Shown one piece after another: positions 1 through 8,976 of a stretch of DNA of 45,855 nucleotides; within the stretch, counting starts at the first letter, position 1, and every line of letters starts with the position of its first letter. Source of the DNA: Acidobacteriota bacterium (GTDB taxonomy: Bacteria; Acidobacteriota; JAAYUB01; JAMOQF01); NCBI GenBank assembly GCA_027064125.1, contig JAMOQF010000110.1, positions 1 through 45,855 of the forward strand. Direction: 5' to 3'. The translations under genes were made by a program, and so were the position numbers. The notes below the pieces were generated by a model. The model ran no database searches, was not told the origin of the DNA, and saw only the letters and a list, made by a program, of their open reading frames with translations.

Positions 1-2555
1 AAATCTGCTGAAGTATTTACCGTGGTACTTTCTGTTGTGCTATTGTTCGAAGTATCTGGATCATCTGTATCACTTGAGACGGAGGCTGTATTTGAAAGTG
101 AACCCATTGTTGAAGAAGAAACTTTTCCTTTAATTAAAATCTCACTGCTTTTTCCACTTTCAACTGTTCCTAAATTTAAACTTCCACCCCATGTGTTCCA
201 GGTAGTCCCACCATCTGTGGAATATTCAGGATTTTCAATGCTTGAAGGTAAGTTATCTGAAACTACCACATTTCTTGCGTCACTTGGCCCATCATTTAAA
301 ACCCTTATTGTATATGTCAATTCATTTCCGGCGATTACAGGATCTGGATCATCACTTTTTGTTATGCTTAAGTCTGCCGAGGTGTTTATGGTCGTATTTT
401 CTGTGGCGCTATTATTTGAAGTATTCGGATCCGATGTATCACTTGAAACTGTTGCTGTATTTGAAATTGACCCCGTTGCTGAAGAACTTACAATTCCCCT
501 GATTAAAATGGTTCTGCCACTACCATTTGAAAGTGTTCCTAAATTTAAACTTCCACTCCATGTATTCCATGTACTTCCACCATCTGTGGAATATTCAGGA
601 TTTTCAATGCTTGAAGGTAAGTTATCTGAAACTACCACATTTCTTGCGTCACTTGGTCCATCATTTAAAACCCTTATTGTATATGTCAATTCATTTCCGG
701 CGATTACAGGATCTGAACCATCACTTTTTGTTATGCTTAAATCTGCTGAGGTATTTATGGTTGTACTTTCAGTCGCTGAATTATTTGAAGTATTGTTATC
801 ATCTGCGTTACTTGAAATTGAAGCACTATTTGAAATAGTTCCAATTGCCCATGGACTTACAGTTCCACGAATCAAAATGGTTCTGCTGCTTCCATTTGAA
901 AGTGTCCCTAAATTTAAACTTCCACTCCATACATTCCATGTACTTCCACCATCTGTGGAATATTCTGGATTTTCAACTTCCTGAGGAATGTCATCATTTA
1001 AGACAACATCTGATGCATAGTTGGGTCCACCATTTGATACATTTATCGTATATGTAAGAGTACTGCTACCTGCAACCACAGGATCCGGGTTATCACTTTT
1101 TGTTATTGATAAATCAGCCAAAACTCTTATTAGTGTAGATTCAGTATCAGAACTATTATCTGGATTGTAGTCATGGGTATTTGCATTTGCACTTGCAGTA
1201 TTATTTATAGTGGTTGTTGCCCCTATTGTGGGATCTACTGTACCCCTTATTAAAAAAGTATAAGTATCTCCTGAACTCATATCACCAATGGTAAGAGAAC
1301 CTGACCAATCATTCCATGTATTGCCACCATCGGTGGAATACTGTGGATTTAGTATTTCTAAAGGGATGTTATCTGAAACAGAAACGTCCAGAGCAGTTGA
1401 AGGACCATTATTTTTAACAGTTATTGTATATGTTAAAGTATCACCGGGAGAAACTGGATCCTGAGAGTCGCTTTTTGAAACCTCAATATCTACATCATCT
1501 TCTTCGTATGGACCCATATCCACATGTGGTCCAATTATTCTGTCCCTTCCATCATAATCCTTTGAAGGAAGGGAAGGAGCGCCATCATTACCAGCATCTA
1601 TACAGGGTGAATCTGGCTGTAAATGAAAATTTTGAGAATCAACATCCACAAAAAGTGGATCACTTTTTATATTTCCCCCATGATGATAATCAGAAGTATC
1701 CTCTATTCTCAGATCACCAGAAGAAGGATTGTCAAAATCTGCATCATCATCAAAGTCATTGTTAAACAGATTTAATGTAACCCCATAACCATGTCCCCGT
1801 GTAATGTGTAAATCTGATTCATTGGAACGAATTATATTGTTATATATCTCAAAAAGGGCATTTTCTTTATTATTTTTGTGAGGATAGAAGTCATTCCAGA
1901 AGTCCACTCCAAAATTGCTTGAATCACAGATTAAATTATTTATTATTTTTATTCTGGTGGATCCACTAAAATAACCATAAATACCCCAATCGTTATCGTA
2001 AATTATATTGTTTGCAATGAATACATTGGGTGTTTTATTCAACCTTATACTAGTAGAATTGTGGAAAAAATAGGAATTCTCGATATCAACATACCCACTA
2101 TCAGAAGAAATAAAAAGTTGTGACAGATACCAAAAATAGCAGTTATACACTGTTATATTTGCTTCTGATCCATATATTTTAACTGGAGCATTTTTAAAAA
2201 GAATATTTTTTATTACTATATCATCACTGTTATCTCCACCATTATTGTCCTGATCCGTATTTATCACAATTAATTTATTTACTCCATGTTTGACACTAAA
2301 AGAGGTATCCTCAGGGGAACTGGAACCTCCAATTATTGTAAGTTTCCCTGAACCACCATTTGTTTTATATGTTGCGGTTTCGGAAAAGTCATAGATCCCT
2401 GTTGATACCTGAATTATGTCATCTTCACTACTTGCTGCTGCACTATTTAGCGCATTTTGAAATTCTGCAGGAGTACTCACATTGTATACAGCACAAAAAA
2501 TTAGAGAAAAAGATATGAGTATGAAAAGTGATATTATTGATATTTTTTTGCCCAT
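1..2555 (-). CDS. Secreted beta-helix protein with tandem DUF11 repeats (3' end outside window)
   Basis: The minus-strand frame opens at ATG 2555, with an AAGGAG ribosome site at 2566-2571, and stays open to base 1, so at least 851 codons are present and the C-terminus lies outside. The product starts with a signal peptide (MGKKISIISLFILISFSLIF). About 300 residues of Asn-rich, right-handed beta-helix-like sequence follow, ending in the 'SPCIDAGNDG...DYDGRDR...DMGPYE' signature typical of choice-of-anchor Q surface proteins. After that come four tandem repeats of about 120 residues and the start of a fifth, each of the type 'ADLSITKSD.PDPV.AG..LTYTI.V.N.GPS.A..V', which I recognise as DUF11 (TIGR01451-like) beta-sandwich repeats. 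Such proteins are exported and sit on or leave the cell surface. The ligand is unknown. It is separated from the upstream Bat/DUF72 unit by 288 bp and probably has its own promoter. Confidence 0.9.
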   Translation of the reverse strand, partial: MGKKISIISLFILISFSLIFCAVYNVSTPAEFQNALNSAAASSEDDIIQVSTGIYDFSETATYKTNGGSGKLTIIGGSSSPEDTSFSVKHGVNKLIVINTDQDNNGGDNSDDIVIKNILFKNAPVKIYGSEANITVYNCYFWYLSQLFISSDSGYVDIENSYFFHNSTSIRLNKTPNVFIANNIIYDNDWGIYGYFSGSTRIKIINNLICDSSNFGVDFWNDFYPHKNNKENALFEIYNNIIRSNESDLHITRGHGYGVTLNLFNNDFDDDADFDNPSSGDLRIEDTSDYHHGGNIKSDPLFVDVDSQNFHLQPDSPCIDAGNDGAPSLPSKDYDGRDRIIGPHVDMGPYEEDDVDIEVSKSDSQDPVSPGDTLTYTITVKNNGPSTALDVSVSDNIPLEILNPQYSTDGGNTWNDWSGSLTIGDMSSGDTYTFLIRGTVDPTIGATTTINNTASANANTHDYNPDNSSDTESTLIRVLADLSITKSDNPDPVVAGSSTLTYTINVSNGGPNYASDVVLNDDIPQEVENPEYSTDGGSTWNVWSGSLNLGTLSNGSSRTILIRGTVSPWAIGTISNSASISSNADDNNTSNNSATESTTINTSADLSITKSDGSDPVIAGNELTYTIRVLNDGPSDARNVVVSDNLPSSIENPEYSTDGGSTWNTWSGSLNLGTLSNGSGRTILIRGIVSSSATGSISNTATVSSDTSDPNTSNNSATENTTINTSADLSITKSDDPDPVIAGNELTYTIRVLNDGPSDARNVVVSDNLPSSIENPEYSTDGGTTWNTWGGSLNLGTVESGKSSEILIKGKVSSSTMGSLSNTASVSSDTDDPDTSNNSTTESTTVNTSAD
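207..715. repeat. Near-identical direct repeat inside the DUF11 gene (207-346 and 576-715)
   Basis: Two blocks of about 140 bp, offset by exactly 369 bp (123 codons), are identical except for a C/T difference near 288 versus 657. The sequence on either side of the blocks is clearly more diverged. The blocks cover the end of one DUF11 repeat and the start of the next ('DNLPSSIENPEYSTDGG'). Such patchy identity suggests recent gene conversion or unequal crossing-over between repeats rather than simple old duplication. Confidence 0.85.
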
Positions 2556-2843
2556 TCTCAATTTCTCCTTTACAAATTGCAGAATATTTCCTTAATAATT
2601 TTATATTTTTTGAATTTTTACCTTTTTTAACACATAAATGAAAAAACATTGATGGTTTTTTAATAATGAATTCAAGAAAAGATGTAAATATACAGTTGTA
2701 GATATATGTGTCATCTTAAAGCCTAAAAATCACTTTCTTTCATTATAAAAACTATAAAAAGAATTATCAAGAAAAACTACAAAGCATACATAAAAATTTA
2801 ATTATGTGAATATTTTCACTTTAAAAAATGAAGTAATTTTTAC
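2556..2843. other. Intergenic region, no gene seen
   Basis: This AT-rich spacer lies between the DUF72 gene and the DUF11 gene, both on the minus strand. It holds the ribosome site of the DUF11 gene (2566-2571) and a weak 5-bp inverted repeat (GTGAA/TTCAC, 2806-2819) just after the DUF72 stop, too short to call a terminator. No other structure was recognised. Confidence 0.6.
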
Positions 2844-3566
2844 TTATTCTGGCAAAATCTTCTTAAGATACATAGCATTCCGGGGGGCGTATCCATTGAA
2901 ATCGTTGTTAAAAAATATGTAGATGTCTCCTGCTACATCCATTTTTTCCCTTAACCTTAAAGCAAATTCATTCAATTCATCCTCTGTATAGCAATAGTTG
3001 TATAGGGATTTTTTCCCGTGAAATCTATAGTAGATTTTATCAGATGTTATGAAAATATCATCTGGAAAGTCCTTTGGAATACTCAAAGAACAAAAGGTTA
3101 CCCCATATCTTTTTAAAAGAGAAATGGTATCCTCACAAAACCAGGATTTGTGGCGAAATTCAATTGTATATGAAAAATCTGGAGGAAGAATTTTTAAAAA
3201 ATCTTCAAGAAGTTCAGGAGAAAAATGGATTGAAGGGGGAAGTTGTATTAAAATAATTCCCAACTTTTTGCCAAGTAAACTAACCCTACTCAGAAATAAT
3301 TCAATATCTTCCTCTACATCCTTTAACTTTTTATAGTGGGTAATTCTCCGCCACATCTTAATGGAAAATTTAAAATCTTCAGGTGTTTTTTCACTCCAAC
3401 TAAGCATGGTTTTTTCAGAAGGAAGGCGATAAAAGGTTGAATTTATCTCAACTGTATTAAATTTTTCCATGTAAAATTTAAAAAAATCGCTCTTCTTTAT
3501 TCCTTCTGGATAAAACTTTCCCATCCAATGGTTATAGTAAAACCCCGATGTTCCAATGTATAACAT
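2844..3566 (-). CDS. DUF72 (YecE-like) family protein
   Basis: The 240-aa product opens with 'MLYIGTSGFYYNHWMGKFYP', and 'FNTVEINSTFYRLPSEKT' follows; both are hallmarks of the DUF72/YecE TIM-barrel family (usual length about 240-280 aa, so full length). The family has no firmly established reaction, and I do not assign one. ATG 3566 starts one base after the stop codon of batE, so it is the last gene of the CLC-moxR-bat transcription unit and probably translationally coupled. No signal peptide is visible, so a cytoplasmic location is likely. Its presence at the end of a Bat operon is unusual and could reflect a shared stress role, but that is inference. Confidence 0.88.
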   Translation of the reverse strand: MLYIGTSGFYYNHWMGKFYPEGIKKSDFFKFYMEKFNTVEINSTFYRLPSEKTMLSWSEKTPEDFKFSIKMWRRITHYKKLKDVEEDIELFLSRVSLLGKKLGIILIQLPPSIHFSPELLEDFLKILPPDFSYTIEFRHKSWFCEDTISLLKRYGVTFCSLSIPKDFPDDIFITSDKIYYRFHGKKSLYNYCYTEDELNEFALRLREKMDVAGDIYIFFNNDFNGYAPRNAMYLKKILPE

Positions 3567-3567
3567 C

Positions 3568-4332
3568 TTAAAAATCCCTTATTTTTTCCACAAGTTTTGA
3601 GTTAATCCACCCCTCAAAGCCCTTCCCAGCCCTAATGTGGTAGAAATTGTCCTTTTTTTCAATTATCTTAACCTTGGTTCCACTACTTAAATTAAAAAGA
3701 AGCGTAAAGGAGTTTCCCGGACCACTATAAACATTTCCATTTTGCATGACAATTCCATAGTTATAGTTTTCAACAGTCTCATATCTTGTAAAGAGCATCC
3801 CACCAATTATGAAGAAAATGAGCAAAGTGGTGATGAATATAAAAAGAGCCCTTTTTTTACCCTGTCCCTTTCTGAATTTAAAATAAAAGTAAAAGGAAAC
3901 ATTGACCGCCAAAAAAAATATAAGAAAGAGGATTGATAAAAAATTTATGGAAAAAACATTTAATACCTTTGTTGCAATTATTTCAATGGGATTTTCAGGT
4001 TCAATTTCATACTTCCCTTTCAAAAGTGACCTTGCAAATTTTAAGTTATATTCTATTTCACTATCATCTGGTTTTAATAGATGAGCCCTTTCATAAAATA
4101 GAATGGATTGGGGAAGTTTACCAAGTTTGAAGTAGCAATTCCCAATGTTGTAATATAAATACGCGTTGTGGATATTTTTATCCTTTAATATTTTTAGATA
4201 TATTTTTAGAGCCTCTTTATATTTTCCACCTGAATAAAGGGTATTTGCCCTATTTAACATTCCCTGGGAAAATATGGATATTGCAAAAAATAAAAAGAGG
4301 AAAATTATTAAAAAAGTTTTACCTATTTTCAA
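3568..4332 (-). CDS. batE: BatE-like TPR/SH3 membrane protein
   Basis: The 254-aa product has an N-terminal signal/anchor segment and two or three TPR motifs (about residues 25-95, 'LYYNIGNCYFKLGKLPQSILFYERA'). Two membrane segments lie at about 125-150 and 163-185, and a C-terminal bacterial SH3 domain at about 190-250 ('NVYSGPGNSFTLLFNLSSG'). This TPR-TM-SH3 architecture is that of BatE in Bacteroides-type aerotolerance operons. The start is a TTG at 4332, supported by a strong GAGGAGGTG site just upstream; it overlaps the end of batD by 14 bases, implying coupled translation. The protein is likely an inner-membrane scaffold of the Bat complex. Known: the operon affects stress and aerotolerance in some species. 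Its biochemical role is unknown. Confidence 0.85.
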   Translation of the reverse strand: MKIGKTFLIIFLFLFFAISIFSQGMLNRANTLYSGGKYKEALKIYLKILKDKNIHNAYLYYNIGNCYFKLGKLPQSILFYERAHLLKPDDSEIEYNLKFARSLLKGKYEIEPENPIEIIATKVLNVFSINFLSILFLIFFLAVNVSFYFYFKFRKGQGKKRALFIFITTLLIFFIIGGMLFTRYETVENYNYGIVMQNGNVYSGPGNSFTLLFNLSSGTKVKIIEKKDNFYHIRAGKGFEGWINSKLVEKIRDF

Positions 4333-6160
4333 TTTTTCCCACCTCCTCTTCCAGGGATTTAACTGTTTCCATCAAATCCTCTAAAAGTTTTCCTTCATCA
4401 GTTGCTTCAAGTTCACTCTTTATAAACTTTGCGGCCTCACATCTGTTTAAATTTGAAATTAACTTTTCAATAAGTTCACCACTTACATTTTTTTCACTGA
4501 GGAGTTTTTTGAGATTGTTTCTTGAAATTTCAATTGATGTAAGTAAAAATCTATCTTTTAAATATTCATTTACTGCTTCATACATACACTCAATTTTTTC
4601 TGGTTTATCCTTTTTCTTGCCACAGTTTTTCATCTTTTTAAGAAAATTTTTGTAGGCAGTGCTTTTTCTATATTCAGAAAAGTTGGAAAGCAGTTTTTCC
4701 CTCCTCACTTCAAAGAAAATTGCAAGGATATTTAAAAGAAAAATCAGAAAAAATATACCCCAATAGATTTTCCTTTCACATAAAAATCTGGAATCATCCC
4801 TCAGTTGAAAATTACTCTTTATGAAGTATATATCCTTATTTAAGAGTTGTGGCTCAGAATAGGTGGTTGAAGGCGGAGGTAAAAATGTCTCATTATTTCC
4901 TCCATTTTCCACATTTAAAATTAATGAAGGAGATGTCAAAACTTCATATTCTTTTTTGTCTAAATTGAAATAGGAAATTTTAACGCCACTTATCTCAAAT
5001 TTCCCGGATTTTTGAGGTATTATAACATATTCAAAATCCTTTTCAACAAAATATCCACCCTTTCCAATCCTCTGTTTCCCACTTATCTTTGGTGGGTATA
5101 TTTTAAGACCATCAATCTTTGGTAGATCTATATCCGAAAAAGTATATAAATTTCCTCTACCCTTTATTTTAATTGTAAGTGTTGTTGCCTCTCCTACTTT
5201 TAACTTATTTTTTTTAAGTTTTGCTTCAATCCTGTAATTTCCTACAAGTCCTGAAAAGTTTTCCGGTTTATTCCCTTCAGGTAGTGGTAAAACCGTTATA
5301 TCCACCGGATTACTTGTTCTTCGCAATTTAACATCACTGCCAAAATCAAAGAAGGACCTCTCCACCCGTGCAATAAGGGATATAATCCATGGAGAAAGAG
5401 TCAATTTTCCACTCTTTGTGGGAATCAAAACCCACCTTCTAATTACATATCTGATGTAATTTTTCCCATTAAGAAAAACATTTGCCTGCTCAGGCTTTTT
5501 TTTCTGTGGTTCTTCATATATCCAGAATCCATCCATTGAACCTGTCTTTATGAAGTCTGCAGAGGCTATGGGCACCCTAAAATATAAAACAAGAGTTGCC
5601 ACAATTGGTTCACCCAGATAAACCTTTCTCTTATCCACCTCCATTTTAAGAAAGACATCGTTGGTGAGATCCATGTTTTGTCTCTGCCTTCTACCAAATC
5701 CAAAGTCTTCATCGAAACTTCCAAAATTATCAAAGAAATCAAATGGGGATACACTTCTTTTTCTCCTCTTTAACCTACCCTTAACCACCTTTATTTTAAT
5801 TGATGATATTCTATAGGTTTTATCTCCAATTTGTACTGTAAATGGACCAATTGTAAATTCCCCCACCCTCTCGGGTGCAAGTTGATAGGTAAAGGTTTTG
5901 CTTGAAGAAAAACTTCCATTGATTATGCTCACCTGAGTTGAGATGTTGGGTCCTGAAATTATGGAAAAATTTTCAAGATTGCCCAGATCTTTTACGGCAG
6001 CAGAATTACTGTTTTCCCCTTCTACTTTAATGGTAAGTGTCAAATAATCCTGAATGCCAATGGTCTTTGAATCTACATAGGCCGATACCTTGTTTATACT
6101 AAAGATATATGTGGAAAATATTAAACAGAGAATTAATGGAAATACTACTTTACCTTTCAT
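4319..6160 (-). CDS. batD: BatD-like membrane protein (oxygen-tolerance family)
   Basis: The product is about 613 aa: a signal peptide, then several beta-sandwich domains carrying the BatD pattern ('SAYVDSKTIGIQDYLTLTIKVEG', 'VYLGEPIVATLVLYFRVP'), one membrane segment near residue 465 and a cytoplasmic helical tail of about 130 residues. I chose ATG 6160 over an in-frame TTG at 6169: an AAAAGGA ribosome site (6170-6176) sits 9 bases before the ATG but directly abuts the TTG. This start leaves 2 bases after the batC stop. The large periplasmic part probably binds the BatA/BatB VWA domains or envelope substrates; that is inference. It overlaps batE by 14 bases. Confidence 0.88.
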   Translation of the reverse strand: MKGKVVFPLILCLIFSTYIFSINKVSAYVDSKTIGIQDYLTLTIKVEGENSNSAAVKDLGNLENFSIISGPNISTQVSIINGSFSSSKTFTYQLAPERVGEFTIGPFTVQIGDKTYRISSIKIKVVKGRLKRRKRSVSPFDFFDNFGSFDEDFGFGRRQRQNMDLTNDVFLKMEVDKRKVYLGEPIVATLVLYFRVPIASADFIKTGSMDGFWIYEEPQKKKPEQANVFLNGKNYIRYVIRRWVLIPTKSGKLTLSPWIISLIARVERSFFDFGSDVKLRRTSNPVDITVLPLPEGNKPENFSGLVGNYRIEAKLKKNKLKVGEATTLTIKIKGRGNLYTFSDIDLPKIDGLKIYPPKISGKQRIGKGGYFVEKDFEYVIIPQKSGKFEISGVKISYFNLDKKEYEVLTSPSLILNVENGGNNETFLPPPSTTYSEPQLLNKDIYFIKSNFQLRDDSRFLCERKIYWGIFFLIFLLNILAIFFEVRREKLLSNFSEYRKSTAYKNFLKKMKNCGKKKDKPEKIECMYEAVNEYLKDRFLLTSIEISRNNLKKLLSEKNVSGELIEKLISNLNRCEAAKFIKSELEATDEGKLLEDLMETVKSLEEEVGKIENR

Positions 6161-6162
6161 AA

Positions 6163-6936
6163 CTACCAATCCTTTTTACTCTTTTTAATATTTTTAAATT
6201 TTTCCTTGATGAGTTTTTGAAGCATCTTTTTCTCGCTCTCTTTAAGACCATTTAGCACCTTTGAACCCTCACGTGGTTTTAACTTCCTCTCTCCTTTTCT
6301 TTTACCTGAAGTTTTTTTATTTTTATTCTCATTTTCTCTCTTATTATTTTTCTTTTTATCATTTTTCTTATTTTTTTCACTTTTTTTCTTTTTATTATTT
6401 TTTTTCTTATTGTTTTTGCTATTATTCTTCTTATTATCTTTATTTTTTTTCTTATTTTCTTTATTTTTATTTTTATTCATATTCTTATTATTCTTTTTTA
6501 ACTTTTTCAACGTAAGTTCATAATTTTTCCTTGCATTTTCATCCTTTCCATTTATAAGAAGAGCCTTTTTGTAGTAATTTAAAGCCTTTTCATAATTTTT
6601 TAATTTGTAATAACAATTTCCAAGATTGTAAAATATATTTTCCTTTAAATCTTCAGGAAGGTCCCTATTTCTATTTAAAATATTTTCAAATATCTCTCTT
6701 GCCTTCTCAAACTTCCCCTTTTTATACATTGCATTTCCAATGTCAAAAGATACAATTGGATTTTCAGGAGCCACCCCTTGAGCCTTCATATAATTTGAAA
6801 GGCTTGAATCAAATTTTCCCTTTTTATATTCATTATTTCCCTTTTTGAGATGGTAATAAAGTTTAAGGTCTTTAACAGAGGAAAGGGGAAATTTAACTGC
6901 AAAAAGTACTATCAAAAAGAAAATTATCTTCTTCAT
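6163..6936 (-). CDS. batC: BatC-like TPR protein with long Lys/Asn-rich tail
   Basis: The 257-aa product begins with a signal peptide. Three TPR motifs occupy about residues 28-150 ('FYNLGNCYYKLKNYEKALNYY' type), followed by roughly 75 residues made almost only of Lys, Asn, Glu and Asp, and a short conserved end ('LNGLKESEKKMLQKLIKEK'). TPR plus charged low-complexity tail matches BatC, although this tail is extreme. The DNA under the tail (about 6300-6500) is nearly all A/T on the coding strand and prone to slippage. It overlaps the end of batB by 4 bases. The likely role is a periplasmic adaptor within the Bat assembly. Confidence 0.85.
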   Translation of the reverse strand: MKKIIFFLIVLFAVKFPLSSVKDLKLYYHLKKGNNEYKKGKFDSSLSNYMKAQGVAPENPIVSFDIGNAMYKKGKFEKAREIFENILNRNRDLPEDLKENIFYNLGNCYYKLKNYEKALNYYKKALLINGKDENARKNYELTLKKLKKNNKNMNKNKNKENKKKNKDNKKNNSKNNKKKNNKKKKSEKNKKNDKKKNNKRENENKNKKTSGKRKGERKLKPREGSKVLNGLKESEKKMLQKLIKEKFKNIKKSKKDW

Positions 6937-7979
6937 CTTTTCACCACCCCTTTTATTTCCTCAAATAATTCTCTTAAAGAATTTTTTCTCTCAGAAGTAA
7001 AAACATATAAAAATAGGAAGAAAAATGCAATAAGAAGTGGATACTGAAATCTGTTAATATGCCTTATAATCTGTCTCTCTTCAAATTCTTCCTTTTCCAT
7101 TGAATCAAGTATTTTGTTTAAAGGAGAAATGTTAAAGGTACCTCCTGTAATCCTGAAATACTTTCCTCCGGTAATATTTGCCACCTCAGTAAGTGTTCTT
7201 TCATCAAGTCTGCTTACAACAACATTTCCACTTGAATCCTTTTTGTAGGAAATTACATTCCCACTTTTATCCAGAATGGGTATTGGTTCTCCAGAAGGGG
7301 TGCCTATTCCAATTGTAAAGATTTTAATTCCCTCTTTTTTTGCCTCTTTTGCAGCTTTAACTACATCACCTTCAAGATTTTCTCCATCGGTGAGTAAAAT
7401 CAACACTTTGTATTTTGAATTTCTCTTTCTAAAAATCTCAATACCCTTATAGATGGCAGAAGGAATATTCGTTCCCGGAACCGGTGCAGAATTTACACTT
7501 AAGATATTTAAAAATATATTTGCTGCATTTCTATCAACGGTTAAAGGGCATTGAACATAAGCATCTCCCGCAAAGGAAATTATCCCAATTCTCCCACTTT
7601 CAAGATTTGAGATGAGGTCAGACAAAACTAATTTCGCTCTTTCAAGTCTTGAAGGGGTTACATCTCTTGTGTTCATACTCATTGAGGTATCAAGACATAT
7701 AATCACATCAACCCCTTTTCTTGCCACTCTGGAAACTTCAGTTCCCCACTGGGGCATCATAAGGGAAAAAATGGAAAAGATGAAAAAAAGGATTAAAAAG
7801 AAATATTTCAAAATCCTCTTTGATTTGCTAAAGTTTTTCAAAATTTCATCTAAAACATGTGGGTTCCGGGAGATGAGTTTTATCCTTTTACTTCTATTTT
7901 TTACGGCAAAAAATAGAAATATTGCAAAGGGAATTAATAAAAACATATAGTAAAGTACATTAAAGTGTTCAAACCTCAT
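6933..7979 (-). CDS. batB: BatB-like VWA-domain membrane protein
   Basis: The product is 348 aa from ATG 7979 ('MRFEHFNVLYYMFLLIPFAI'). A longer in-frame GTG start at 8030 would run 41 bases into batA and adds a non-family N-terminus, so I prefer the ATG. Two N-terminal membrane segments (about 8-26 and 58-76) are followed by a von Willebrand factor A domain with an intact MIDAS motif DTSMS (97-101) and 'LLTDGEN' downstream; a final membrane helix lies near the C-terminus. This is the BatB layout. The VWA domain should face one side of the inner membrane and bind partners through a divalent metal. The gene is sandwiched between batA and batC. Confidence 0.9.
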   Translation of the reverse strand: MRFEHFNVLYYMFLLIPFAIFLFFAVKNRSKRIKLISRNPHVLDEILKNFSKSKRILKYFFLILFFIFSIFSLMMPQWGTEVSRVARKGVDVIICLDTSMSMNTRDVTPSRLERAKLVLSDLISNLESGRIGIISFAGDAYVQCPLTVDRNAANIFLNILSVNSAPVPGTNIPSAIYKGIEIFRKRNSKYKVLILLTDGENLEGDVVKAAKEAKKEGIKIFTIGIGTPSGEPIPILDKSGNVISYKKDSSGNVVVSRLDERTLTEVANITGGKYFRITGGTFNISPLNKILDSMEKEEFEERQIIRHINRFQYPLLIAFFFLFLYVFTSERKNSLRELFEEIKGVVKR

Positions 7980-7989
7980 CTCTCTACCC

Positions 7990-8976
7990 CTATGGCAATC
8001 TCCTTGAAATAATTTCCTCAATAACAACACCTAAAAGAATTAAAAAGATTGAAATCAAAAGGGGAATATAAAAAAGTTCTTTGTAATTATAATAGTATTT
8101 TACTTTCATTTTAGTTTTTTCAAGTGAATCAATGGTCTTAAATATTTTTTTCAGGGCCTCTGAATCGGTTGCCCTGAAATACTTTCCACCGGTTATTTTT
8201 GCAATTTTTTTAAGGAGTTTTTCATCAATCTCAACCTTCATATATGCTATTTTCTTATGTCCTGTATAGGGATCTCTGACATAAATGGGAGCAACACCAT
8301 TTGTACCAACCCCAATTGTGTATACCTTAATCCTACTTTCCTTTGCAATTTCTGCTGCCGTAAGGGGTGAAACTTCTCCCGTATTGTTTACCCCATCTGT
8401 TATTAAGATAATCACTTTGGATTTTGCCTTACCCTCTTTAATTCTATTTATTGAAACTCCAAGGGCATCTCCAATTGCAGTCCCATCTGGAAGCATACCC
8501 GTGTGAATTTCCCCTAAGAATCTTGTAAGAATTTGATAGTCTATGGTTAAGGGGCAGAGCGTAACTGCTCTTGCTGCAAATACCACAAGTCCTATTCTAT
8601 CCCCCTTTCTTCCATTTATAAAATTTTCAATTACATCCTTTGCAACCTCAAGTCTATTTTTGGGCTTAAAATCCATTGCCTGCATACTCCCAGAAGTGTC
8701 TATTGTCAAAATTATATCCACTCCTTCTGTAATCACATCCACAAACTCATTTACCTTTTGTGGCCTCATAAGGGCTATTATGACAAAGATAATGGCAAAA
8801 ATTTTTATGTAGAATGCAAAAGGCAAAGAAGTTCCCCTGCTTAAGTTTTTTATGGGATAAAAAAATGGAAACCTCACAGCTGGAAAAAAACTCCTCTTAA
8901 AAATAACCACCCTTAAAAAAAATATCAGAAGAGGTATAAAAAGTAGCGCATACAGTGGTGAATGAAATTTAATCAA
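7990..8976 (-). CDS. batA: BatA-like VWA-domain membrane protein
   Basis: The 328-aa product has N-terminal membrane segments at about 8-25 and 55-70, a VWA domain with MIDAS DTSGS at 93-97 and 'LITDGVNNTGE', and a C-terminal membrane helix near 302-322. This is BatA, paralogous to the next gene. The start is a TTG at 8976 that overlaps the upstream stop (TTGATTAA); an AGGAGG ribosome site 9 bases upstream supports it. No better start is visible. By family knowledge BatA works with MoxR, BatB and the TPR proteins; its precise partners here are inferred from operon structure. Confidence 0.9.
   Translation of the reverse strand: MIKFHSPLYALLFIPLLIFFLRVVIFKRSFFPAVRFPFFYPIKNLSRGTSLPFAFYIKIFAIIFVIIALMRPQKVNEFVDVITEGVDIILTIDTSGSMQAMDFKPKNRLEVAKDVIENFINGRKGDRIGLVVFAARAVTLCPLTIDYQILTRFLGEIHTGMLPDGTAIGDALGVSINRIKEGKAKSKVIILITDGVNNTGEVSPLTAAEIAKESRIKVYTIGVGTNGVAPIYVRDPYTGHKKIAYMKVEIDEKLLKKIAKITGGKYFRATDSEALKKIFKTIDSLEKTKMKVKYYYNYKELFYIPLLISIFLILLGVVIEEIISRRLP

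Noticed and set aside
22-984. Open plus-strand frame of 320 codons opposite the DUF11 gene
   Set aside because: The minus-strand frame gives a signal peptide, beta-helix and clear DUF11 repeats; the plus frame is open only because the repeats have skewed codon content.
2806-2819. Terminator after the DUF72 gene
   Set aside because: The stem is only 5 bp, A/T-rich and without a proper U-run.
6261-6515. Plus-strand frame rich in Phe and Tyr
   Set aside because: It is the complement of the Lys/Asn tract of batC and has no start signal or family character.
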